10,897 nucleotides of DNA from BS750m-G62 sp964577175 (GTDB lineage Bacteria; Planctomycetota; Phycisphaerae; FEN-1346), in contig CAZNYC010000134.1 of NCBI GenBank assembly GCA_964577175.1, forward strand, positions 1 to 10,897, read 5' to 3'. A model generated the notes under the pieces. The model searched no databases. It was not told the DNA's origin and worked only from the letters and a program-made list of their open reading frames with translations. A program made the translations under genes and the position numbers. Positions within the stretch are counted from its first letter, which is position 1, and each line of letters starts with the position of its first letter. Shown in pieces: positions 5,221-10,897 of this stretch.

Positions 5221-7659
5221 ATGCCCCACCGACCGCTGCTGACGCTGACCGCCCTGCTCTTTCTTGCCGCCGCCTGCCCGGTCACGGGGGCGGAGGCGAT
5301 GAAGGTCGACGACCGGCCCGGCAAACCGGGCGAATGGGGCTTTCATCCCGTGCCCGGCGAGGCGAGTCCCACGAACCCGCCCGCCTTCGTCTGGCGGCCG
5401 CAGAAGAACGCCGTCGCCTACGACCTCCAGGTGGCGCGCGACGACCGGTTCGAGCAGACGGCGTACGAGACCCGCGTCGAGCGCTACAACTGCCACTGCC
5501 CGCCGAAGACGCTGCCGGAGGGCTCGTATCGGTGGCGGTTCCGCTTCGTCGACAAGAAAGGCGAGGTGAGCGCGTGGAGCACGGCCCGCCCGTTCCGCAT
5601 CGAGACCGGCGCCGTCGCGTTCCCCATGCCGCCGCGGAACGAACTCCTCGGCCGCGTGCCCACGAAGCACCCCCGCCTGTTCGTCCGTCCGGAGGGGCTG
5701 GACGCCATGCGGCGCCTCGCCCGGGGCGACCTGAAGGACGACTACGCAGCGCTCCTGAAGCACTGCGACGGTCTCCTGAAGAACCCGCCCGATACGAAAG
5801 AGCCGCCCAAGTACCCCAAGGACTGCGAACGCAAGAGCGAACAGTGGCGCCGCATCTGGTGGGGCAACCGCACCTACACCATCCGGGCCCTCGGCGGGGC
5901 GGCGAACCTCGGCTTCGCCTGGCACCTGAGCGGGAAGGCGGCCTACGCCGACCTCGGCAAACGCCTCCTCCTCGCCTGCGCCCGGTGGGACCCCAAGGGC
6001 GCCACCGGTTACCGTTATAACGACGAGGCCGGCATGCCGTACGCCTACTACTTCGCCCGCGCCTACACCTTTCTGCACGGGCACCTGAGCGAGGCCGAAC
6101 GCGAGCGGTGCCACAAGGTCATGGCCGTCCGCGGCGAGGAAATGTACAAACACATGGCCTCCTACCACATCTGGAAACCGTACGGCAGCCACCGGAACCG
6201 GGCCTGGCACTTCCTGGGCGAGGTGGGCCTGGCCTTCCTCGGCGACATCCCCGAGGCCGAGGAGTGGCTCTGGCTGGCCATGAACGTCTTCTACAACGTC
6301 TATCCCGTGTGGTCGGACGCCGACGGCGGCTGGCACGAGGGCGTCTCGTACTGGCGCTCCTACATCCACCGGTTCACGTGGTGGGCCGACGCCATGCGCG
6401 TGGCCATGGATGTGGACGCATTCAAGAAACCCTATTTCTCGAAGGTGGGGTATTACCCGATGTACCTCCAGCCGCCGGGCACCCGCGGCGGCGGCTTCGG
6501 CGACCTCTGCGCCCGGAAACGGGCCCGCGACAACCGCCGGCTGATGACCGTCCTGGCGGCCCAGGCCCAGAACCCGCACTGGCAGTGGTACGTGGAGGCG
6601 ATCGGCGGGCCGGCGTACTCCGGCGGCTACGCCCACGAGGGGGCGTACATCCGTTTCGCGCGCGGCCGGCTGCCCGCGGTCGAGGCCAGGCCGCCCGACG
6701 CCCTGCCCTCCTCCCGATGCTTCCGCGGCACGGGGCAGGCGATGCTCAACACGACCCTGAAGGACGCCCGCGAAAACGTCGAGGTCATCTTCAAGTCCAG
6801 CCCGTTCGGCACCCAGAGCCACGGGTACGAGTCAAACAACTCGTTCCTCCTGTACGCGTTCGGCGAGCGGCTCCTCATCCGCACGGGCCGGCGCGACATC
6901 TACGGCAGCAAACATCACCGCAACTGGATGTGGCACACGAAGTCCACCAACTGCATCACCGTGGGCGGCGAGGGACAGGAGAAACACTCTGCCGCGGCAC
7001 GGGGCGAGATCCTCGGCTTCCATACCTCCGATGCGTTCGACTATGTGGCGGGCGAGGCCGCACCGGCCTACGAGGGACGGCTCGACCGATTCACCCGCCA
7101 CATCCTGTTCGTGAAGCCCGGCCTCGTCGTGCTCTTCGACCGCGTCGCTGGGCCGGAGCCGAAGCCGCTCGGGTTCTGGCTCCACGCCCCGACGGAGATG
7201 GACGTGAAGGGCCAGGGCGATATCCGTATCGCGAACGGCAAGGCGGCGTGCCGGGCGGCCATCCTCGCCCCGAAGGGGCTAGACGTGTCGCAGACCAATA
7301 AGTTCGACCCGCCCCCACGGCCGCGCGTCAAACTCACCGAGTGGCACCTGACCGCCGAGACGAAGCCGGTCCGTCAGGCGGCGTTCGTGACGCTCCTCCG
7401 GCCCCATCGCAAGGGCGAGACGCCGCCGACGGACGCCGCGCTGAAGGAAATCGACGGCGGGTACGCCCTGGAGGCCGCGCTCGCCGGCGGCCGCGTCACC
7501 GTCCTGCTGCGGACCCGCGACACCGGCGCCGTGGCTTCCGGGAATCGTCGCGCCGACGCCGACCTCGCCGCCGTCCGGTTCGACAAGGCCGGCAAACCCG
7601 TCGCACACATCATCGTGAAGGGGCGAGAAGTGAAGGCCGGCGAGGGGGCGCTGCCGTAA
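5221..7659 (+). CDS. Secreted DUF4962 / heparinase II-III family polysaccharide lyase-like protein
   Basis: An 812-residue protein. A signal peptide covers residues 1-26 (LLTLTALLFLAAAC, cleavage likely after GAEA). Residues 50-130 form a fibronectin-III-like DUF4962 N-terminus (NPPAFVWRP, YDLQVARDD, YRWRFRFVD). Residues 150-460 are a helical toroid containing KPYGSHRNRAWHFLGEVGLA (319-338) and GGWHEGVSYWRSYI (369-382). From about 500 on is a beta-rich heparinase II/III domain with SHGYESNNSFLLYAFGERLL (533-552), HRNWMWHTKSTNCITVGGEG (566-585) and a C-terminal sheet region. By analogy with heparinase II and PL15/PL17 alginate lyases, Asn326/His324, Tyr377 and His534 are candidate catalytic or metal residues. 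This suggests beta-elimination of a uronate-containing polysaccharide, but the substrate cannot be read from sequence. GGAGGA (5208-5213) fixes the ATG at 5221. An upstream in-frame GTG at 5200 is rejected because it would place the Shine-Dalgarno inside the gene. Confidence 0.88.
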   Translation: MPHRPLLTLTALLFLAAACPVTGAEAMKVDDRPGKPGEWGFHPVPGEASPTNPPAFVWRPQKNAVAYDLQVARDDRFEQTAYETRVERYNCHCPPKTLPEGSYRWRFRFVDKKGEVSAWSTARPFRIETGAVAFPMPPRNELLGRVPTKHPRLFVRPEGLDAMRRLARGDLKDDYAALLKHCDGLLKNPPDTKEPPKYPKDCERKSEQWRRIWWGNRTYTIRALGGAANLGFAWHLSGKAAYADLGKRLLLACARWDPKGATGYRYNDEAGMPYAYYFARAYTFLHGHLSEAERERCHKVMAVRGEEMYKHMASYHIWKPYGSHRNRAWHFLGEVGLAFLGDIPEAEEWLWLAMNVFYNVYPVWSDADGGWHEGVSYWRSYIHRFTWWADAMRVAMDVDAFKKPYFSKVGYYPMYLQPPGTRGGGFGDLCARKRARDNRRLMTVLAAQAQNPHWQWYVEAIGGPAYSGGYAHEGAYIRFARGRLPAVEARPPDALPSSRCFRGTGQAMLNTTLKDARENVEVIFKSSPFGTQSHGYESNNSFLLYAFGERLLIRTGRRDIYGSKHHRNWMWHTKSTNCITVGGEGQEKHSAAARGEILGFHTSDAFDYVAGEAAPAYEGRLDRFTRHILFVKPGLVVLFDRVAGPEPKPLGFWLHAPTEMDVKGQGDIRIANGKAACRAAILAPKGLDVSQTNKFDPPPRPRVKLTEWHLTAETKPVRQAAFVTLLRPHRKGETPPTDAALKEIDGGYALEAALAGGRVTVLLRTRDTGAVASGNRRADADLAAVRFDKAGKPVAHIIVKGREVKAGEGALP

Positions 7660-7692
7660 CCGCGCGGCCGGCGCATCGCGCGCCCGTTGCCC

Positions 7693-7711
7693 CGTCGACC
7701 GAAGGTCGACG
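7693..7711. repeat. Hairpin 1 in convergent spacer
   Basis: CGTCGACC (7693-7700) pairs with GGTCGACG (7704-7711) around GAA. It is the first of three compact 8-bp hairpins between the 3' ends of the lyase-like gene (+) and the UroD-family gene (-). No T-run follows on the + strand. Confidence 0.5.
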
Positions 7712-7734
7712 CGACAGGCCGGGCGCGCCCCGAG

Positions 7735-7760
7735 CCCGCTGCGGGAGCAGCGGGTCATTA
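7735..7760 (+). terminator. Hairpin 2 in convergent spacer, possible terminator
   Basis: CCCGCTGC (7735-7742) and GCAGCGGG (7747-7754) form a perfect 8-bp stem with loop GGGA, followed by TCATTATCAT. The AT-rich tail makes this the best candidate terminator for the lyase-like gene, though it lacks a true T-run. Confidence 0.4.
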
Positions 7761-7798
7761 TCATCCGGCATGGCACATGCCACGGCGGACGAGACTGT

Positions 7799-7818
7799 CC
7801 GGCCGCTTCCGCGGCCGG
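7799..7818. repeat. Hairpin 3 in convergent spacer
   Basis: CCGGCCGC (7799-7806) and GCGGCCGG (7811-7818) pair perfectly around TTCC, 28 bases beyond the UroD-family stop codon. On the minus strand it could help terminate that gene, but no T-run follows. Confidence 0.5.
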
Positions 7819-7845
7819 CTCGAAACGCGCCGTGCCGCGCGGCTG

Positions 7846-8889
7846 TCATCCCCCCGACGCATCCGCCGAGAGGCACAGGTCCTTGAACGTCAGGACCGCC
7901 TCGCGCGGCGTGTGGTACGAGACGCACCCGCAGCCCCACACGAAGTTGGCCATGCCGGCCGCCTTCTCCGCCAGCGTCGCGACGGCATGGGCGATGTGGT
8001 CCCAATCGGCCGCCTCGATGCGTTTGGGATCCACGCACCCGCGGACGATGATGGGCTTGCCGTCCGTCCGCTCGCGGATGAGGCCGAAGTCGGCGCTGTG
8101 GTCGCAGACGACCAGCGCGCTTTCGGCCTCGATGAAGAAATCGATGAGGATCGTAATGTTGCCGCCCATGATGATGGCGGGCGGCGGCGTGTCGAACCGC
8201 TCGCGCATCGCCCGGATGACCGTGCGGTTGTACGGCACCACGTAGTCGCCGAAGATGGCCGGGTTGATGAGCGGAATCGTCGCCCACGATTCGTACAGGT
8301 AGATACCCGCGCCCGCGCGCGACAGTCGCTCCGCCTGCTCCGTCGCCAGGGCCGTCGCCCGCTCCATCAGGGCGTGGGCCGCCTCGGGGCGCGTCACGAT
8401 GTCCATGATGAAATCGTCGTAGCCGCGCAGTTCCACCGCCTGGCTGAACGGCCCGCCCATGCAGCCGTAGACCCAGACCTCGTCGCCGACGGCGTCGACC
8501 ACCCGCTCACACGCCTCCGTGATGAGCCCCAGGCGGTTCTCCGGCCCCGGCTTCGGGATGGCAATCGCCCCGGCGTCCGGCGGCTCGGGCCCGGCGAGCG
8601 GATGCGTGACGACGCCGGGGATGCCCGGCTCGGAGCCGTGCCGGCTCAGGCGGCACCCCATCGCCTCCGCCTCGATGTTATAAATGTCGATGCCCACCGT
8701 GACGAGGTCGTGGGCGTAGGCGCGGTAACCCTCCAGGGCGGCCTCGGCCATGAGGCCGGCGTCGCGGCTGACCTCGGTGGGCCCGCGGCCGAGGAGCGTG
8801 GCCCCGTGCTCGTAGATGGAGGGGACGAACGGCCAGCGGTCGGGCGCCTCGCCCGCCAGGACGGTCTCCATGCGCTGAATGGGTTGCAT
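7846..8889 (-). CDS. UroD-family protein (corrinoid methyltransferase-like), zinc motif altered
   Basis: A 347-residue cytoplasmic TIM-barrel protein of the uroporphyrinogen decarboxylase superfamily. Family blocks include RWPFVPSIYEHGATLL (18-33), GIDIYNIEAEAMG (66-78), YGCMGGPFSQA (141-151), IYLYESWATIPLINP (196-210), PAIIMGGNITILIDF (237-251), GKPIIVRGCVDP (277-288) and WGCGCVSYHTPREAV (318-332). It lacks the N-terminal 'R.AGRY' signature of haem-pathway HemE, so it belongs to the MtaA/MtbA-like branch. Those enzymes bind zinc through H-x-C and a late Cys. Here the H-x-C site reads I240-M-G242, while a late Cys (320 or 322) remains. Methyl transfer is therefore uncertain. AAGGA about 10 bases before the ATG at 8889 fixes the start; longer in-frame starts run back through intergenic palindromes. 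It lies downstream of the symporter on the same strand. Confidence 0.85.
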   Translation of the reverse strand: MQPIQRMETVLAGEAPDRWPFVPSIYEHGATLLGRGPTEVSRDAGLMAEAALEGYRAYAHDLVTVGIDIYNIEAEAMGCRLSRHGSEPGIPGVVTHPLAGPEPPDAGAIAIPKPGPENRLGLITEACERVVDAVGDEVWVYGCMGGPFSQAVELRGYDDFIMDIVTRPEAAHALMERATALATEQAERLSRAGAGIYLYESWATIPLINPAIFGDYVVPYNRTVIRAMRERFDTPPPAIIMGGNITILIDFFIEAESALVVCDHSADFGLIRERTDGKPIIVRGCVDPKRIEAADWDHIAHAVATLAEKAAGMANFVWGCGCVSYHTPREAVLTFKDLCLSADASGG

Positions 8890-8920
8890 CGCGGCGTTCC
8901 TTCCAGCAGGCGGCATCGGA

Positions 8921-8942
8921 TGCCACGGGCGGCTTGTCCGCC
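8921..8942. repeat. Partial CTTGT-loop element (family B)
   Basis: TGCCACGG (8921-8928) followed by a short stem GGCGG (8928-8932), loop CTTGT, CCGCC (8938-8942). The left arm is that of family B, but the outer right arm is replaced by AGGGCGAGGC, so only the core can fold. It lies about 30 bases upstream of the UroD-family start. Confidence 0.5.
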
Positions 8943-8957
8943 AGGGCGAGGCGCCGG

Positions 8958-9027
8958 GTGCCACGGATTGCTTGCCAATCCGTGACTGCCGGTACCAGAA
9001 CACGGTTTGACAAGCAAACCGTGGCAC
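8958..9027. repeat. REPIN-like 70-bp pair of inverted CTTGT-loop hairpins (family B)
   Basis: Two hairpins face each other. The first has CACGGATTG (8962-8970), loop CTTGC and CAATCCGTG (8976-8984). The second has CACGGTTTG (9001-9009), loop ACAAG and CAAACCGTG (9015-9023). The outer ends GTGCCACGG (8958-8966) and CCGTGGCAC (9019-9027) are exact reverse complements, and the centre holds the palindrome GGTACC (8991-8996). The whole can fold as two hairpins or as one long imperfect cruciform. This is the architecture of REPINs (two REP sequences in inverted orientation). Confidence 0.75.
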
Positions 9028-9038
9028 CTCCGTGATCG

Positions 9039-9066
9039 GCGCGGTGGTCCGGAAAGACCACCGCGC
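9039..9066. repeat. 28-nt hairpin element, family A (copy 6)
   Basis: Perfect 11-bp stem: GCGCGGTGGTC (9039-9049), loop CGGAAA (9050-9055), complementary arm (9056-9066). It lies 18 bases past the symporter stop and 11 bases from the family B pair. The inner stem TGGTC/GACCA differs from copy 5 by a compensated pair change. Confidence 0.8.
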
Positions 9067-9084
9067 GGAATGCTCTCCCGGTCG

Positions 9085-10773
9085 TTACCACAGAATCCAC
9101 AGCATCGTCGCCAGGCACGCCAGGCAGATGGCCAGGGTCACGAGAAAACCGACCCACGACTGGCGGCTGGGCTTGACGATGAACAGCCCGCCCGCCGTCA
9201 GGAGACGGTCCCGCTCCGGCACGGCCTCCGCAAGCGGCAATTCGAGCCGGTCCTCCTGCCCCACGGGCGTGTAGATGCGCGTGAAAAATCGCTCCACCCG
9301 CGCCCGGTCCGGCGGCCGCGTCAGCAGGCTGCCCACGATGCCGAAGACAACGCCGGCCACCAGCGGCAGGCCGAACTTCAGGCCCATCGGCACGGCGGGG
9401 ACGACCTCCACCGCCTCCGCCACCCGCAGGCCCAGGAAGACGGCGCTGGCCGAGAGGGCGCTCGCGAACACCCCCGCCTGATTCATCCGCCGCCACAGGA
9501 TCCCCATCGCCGTCGAGATGCCCACCATCGCCAGGATATTGAAATACCCGAGCACCATCTTGACCAGGTCGTTCCGCATGAGGACCGCGAAGCCGAGCGA
9601 GACGAGGATGATGACCACCCCCATCCGCCGCGTGAACCGGTACCGCTCGTGGTCGGTCGCCCCCGGCCGGATGTACTCCCCGTACAGGCTCTGCGTGAAC
9701 AGGCCCGCCACGGTCACCTGGACGGCGTCGCCGGAGGACATCGAGGCGGCCATGACGCAGGCGAGCATCAGCCCCTGCAGCACGGGCGGCAGCAGGTGCC
9801 GGATGCAGTCGCCGAAGGCGGCGTCCGGCACGATGACCGTGTCCGTCTGGATGAGGTAGACGAGCCACGCCAGCCCCAGCACGCTCCAGCCGATGGTGCA
9901 GATCCGCTTCAGCAGGTTGCCGCCGGCGAACCCCATCCGCCCTTCCCATTCGGTCCGGCCGGCCGAGGTCACGCTCATCAGATGCGGCAGCGCCAGGGCC
10001 GTCAGCGGCGCGGTGATGCACAGGACGATGATCGCCGCCAGGTCGAACTGCTCCGGGTGGAACAGGCGGACGTAGTTGGCATCGGCCTGGCGGAGGACCG
10101 CGCCCATGCCGTCCAGGCCACCCACCTCCTCCATCTGGAGCGCGAGCGGGATGGCCAGGAACGACAGGGCAATGATCATCAGCCCCTGCGCCATGTCCGT
10201 CCGAATGGCCGCCACGATCCCGCCCCAGTATCCGTACAGGACGAAGACGGCCGTCGTGACGACCAGGATGCCGAAGAACCACCAGTCCACGGCCTGGCCG
10301 GGCTCGGGGGCGGCGGCGGGGCCCATCATCCCCTGGGCCGTCCGGGCGGTCGCCAGCAGCACGCCGCCGAAGAAGACGGTCATCCCCACGCTCGCGATCA
10401 CGGTATAGAGGACGGCCGCGCCGCGGCCGAACCGCTCGCGGAAGTAGTCGGCCAGCGTCAGGTACCGCATCCGCCGCACCACCGGGGCGATGAGCCAGTA
10501 GAACGGCGTGCCGAACATCCACATCCACGAGACCCAGATGCCGGCCCCGCCCGCCGTCATCGTCTTGCTGATCGTGCCGGCCGTGTCCGTCGGATTCGTG
10601 CCCGCCCCGAACGCGTGCATCACCATCATGGGCGTGCCGAACCGCCGGCCGCCCAGCAGGTACCCCTCGGAGTCGGACGCCTGGCGTTTGCTCCACCAGC
10701 CCACCAGCAGCATGCCCGCGAAGTAGACCGCCAGGACGATCCAGATGGCGATGTCGAGGCCGAGCAGGGTCAT
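9085..10773 (-). CDS. Sodium/solute symporter (SSS family)
   Basis: A 562-residue membrane protein with roughly 13 hydrophobic segments. Family landmarks are the early LLGGRRFG loop (39-46), TM1-region GAGTNPTDTAGT (56-67), YLTLADYFRERFG (104-116), YGYWGGIVAAIRTDMAQG (180-197) and ACVMAASMSSGDAVQ (338-352). In the last block the Ser-Ser pair (346-347) corresponds to the Na2 site of SSS transporters such as vSGLT. A cytoplasmic loop, RVERFFTRIYTPVGQ (492-506), precedes a final membrane segment (537-561). It should import an organic solute with Na+; the substrate (sugar, uronate or other) is not readable. The ATG at 10773 is chosen because the protein then begins with the first membrane helix (MTLLGLDIAIW) and has GGAG 7 bases upstream. 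An ORF extended to 10884 begins inside a palindromic repeat and is rejected. The UroD-family gene follows after 195 bases. Confidence 0.93.
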   Translation of the reverse strand: MTLLGLDIAIWIVLAVYFAGMLLVGWWSKRQASDSEGYLLGGRRFGTPMMVMHAFGAGTNPTDTAGTISKTMTAGGAGIWVSWMWMFGTPFYWLIAPVVRRMRYLTLADYFRERFGRGAAVLYTVIASVGMTVFFGGVLLATARTAQGMMGPAAAPEPGQAVDWWFFGILVVTTAVFVLYGYWGGIVAAIRTDMAQGLMIIALSFLAIPLALQMEEVGGLDGMGAVLRQADANYVRLFHPEQFDLAAIIVLCITAPLTALALPHLMSVTSAGRTEWEGRMGFAGGNLLKRICTIGWSVLGLAWLVYLIQTDTVIVPDAAFGDCIRHLLPPVLQGLMLACVMAASMSSGDAVQVTVAGLFTQSLYGEYIRPGATDHERYRFTRRMGVVIILVSLGFAVLMRNDLVKMVLGYFNILAMVGISTAMGILWRRMNQAGVFASALSASAVFLGLRVAEAVEVVPAVPMGLKFGLPLVAGVVFGIVGSLLTRPPDRARVERFFTRIYTPVGQEDRLELPLAEAVPERDRLLTAGGLFIVKPSRQSWVGFLVTLAICLACLATMLWILW

Positions 10774-10814
10774 GGGCGCTCCGTCACGGGGCCGGCGGGT
10801 GCGGGATGGCGGGT

Positions 10815-10842
10815 ATTGTAACGGGAACGGGCGGCCGGGCAA
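10815..10842 (-). promoter_or_regulatory. Probable promoter of the symporter gene
   Basis: On the minus strand TTGCCC (10842-10837) is followed after 16 bases by TACAAT (10820-10815), with four and five of six matches to the sigma70 boxes. Transcription would start about 35 bases before the ATG at 10773. It lies inside the falsely extended ORF, which further supports the shorter start. Confidence 0.55.
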
Positions 10843-10863
10843 GCGCGCATCGCGAATACGCAC

Positions 10864-10893
10864 GTGCCACGGTTTGCTCGTCAAACCGTGTTC
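10864..10893. repeat. CTTGT-loop palindrome (family B), upstream of the symporter
   Basis: GTGC precedes the perfect 9-bp stem CACGGTTTG (10868-10876) and CAAACCGTG (10882-10890) with loop CTCGT, and TTC follows. Over 30 bases it is identical to the reverse complement of 8998-9027 except for one loop base. The two copies are therefore inverted repeats bracketing the symporter gene. Confidence 0.75.
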
Positions 10894-10897
10894 CGCG

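Noticed and set aside
5104..6822. 572-residue minus-strand open frame opposite the lyase-like gene
   Set aside because: Composition of a complementary-strand shadow, no domain, and it runs across the divergent spacer and promoter region of the real genes.
7846..8889. HemE uroporphyrinogen decarboxylase of haem synthesis
   Set aside because: The N-terminal R.AGRY substrate-binding block is absent and no haem genes are nearby.
8890..9066. CRISPR array suggested by the cluster of repeats
   Set aside because: Only a few palindromes with unequal spacing, inverted orientation and differing stems; no regular direct repeats, spacers or cas genes.
8678..10696. 672-residue minus-strand frame and 604-residue + strand frame (9007-10821) over the symporter
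   Set aside because: Both are longer than the symporter but are His/Arg/Gly/Pro-rich without membrane segments or known motifs. The symporter frame has clear SSS motifs and hydrophobic helices.
1..10897. tRNA or rRNA genes
   Set aside because: No T-loop GGTTCGAATCC-type sequence with matching acceptor stem and no rRNA-like conserved blocks were seen on either strand.

Overview
The window is high-GC DNA from what looks like a Planctomycetota genome, probably a Phycisphaerae-like lineage. The reasoning is inference from gene content: Tat-exported Gfo/Idh/MocA oxidoreductase and sugar-isomerase-like proteins, a secreted DUF6807/PmoA-like protein, a DUF4962/heparinase II-III protein, a UroD-family methyltransferase-like protein and a planctomycete-type sodium/solute symporter. 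The sequence comes from a draft or metagenome assembly, because it contains a 100-N scaffold gap flanked by an exact 55-base duplication.

Layout: a 5'-truncated PIN-domain (VapC-like) toxin gene and an intact 53-residue antitoxin-like gene (92-534, +) meet a Tat-exported TIM-barrel sugar isomerase/epimerase-like gene (579-1460, -). A divergent intergenic region (1461-1762) carries hairpins and a good sigma70-type promoter. It is followed by the DUF6807 gene (1763-3007, +). From 3008 to 3582 there is no intact gene, only a frameshifted four-helix-bundle (23S rRNA intervening-sequence type) remnant interrupted by the N gap, a terminator-like hairpin and several palindromes. Next come a Tat-exported Gfo/Idh/MocA oxidoreductase (3583-5013, -) and, divergently, an 812-residue DUF4962/heparinase-type protein (5221-7659, +). 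A convergent spacer with three compact hairpins (7660-7845) separates it from a UroD-family protein (7846-8889, -) and a sodium/solute symporter (9085-10773, -). The last two are probably co-directional parts of one unit, split by a 195-bp spacer packed with palindromes.

Function: the five central genes read as a loosely clustered carbohydrate-processing locus. Four products (isomerase-like, DUF6807, oxidoreductase, lyase-like) carry export signals and the symporter could take up the product. Nearly every gene stands alone on its strand with its own Shine-Dalgarno sequence, so this is a neighbourhood rather than a classical operon.

The most unusual content is intergenic. Two families of short palindromes recur in the spacers. 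One is a fixed-geometry element of 11-bp arms and a 6-base loop. The other has CACGG arms with a CTTGT-type loop. Within each family the inner stem bases change on both arms together, so pairing is kept while sequence varies. One pair forms a 70-bp inverted composite resembling a REPIN. I regard these as candidate REP-like mobile or structured elements of an undescribed family.
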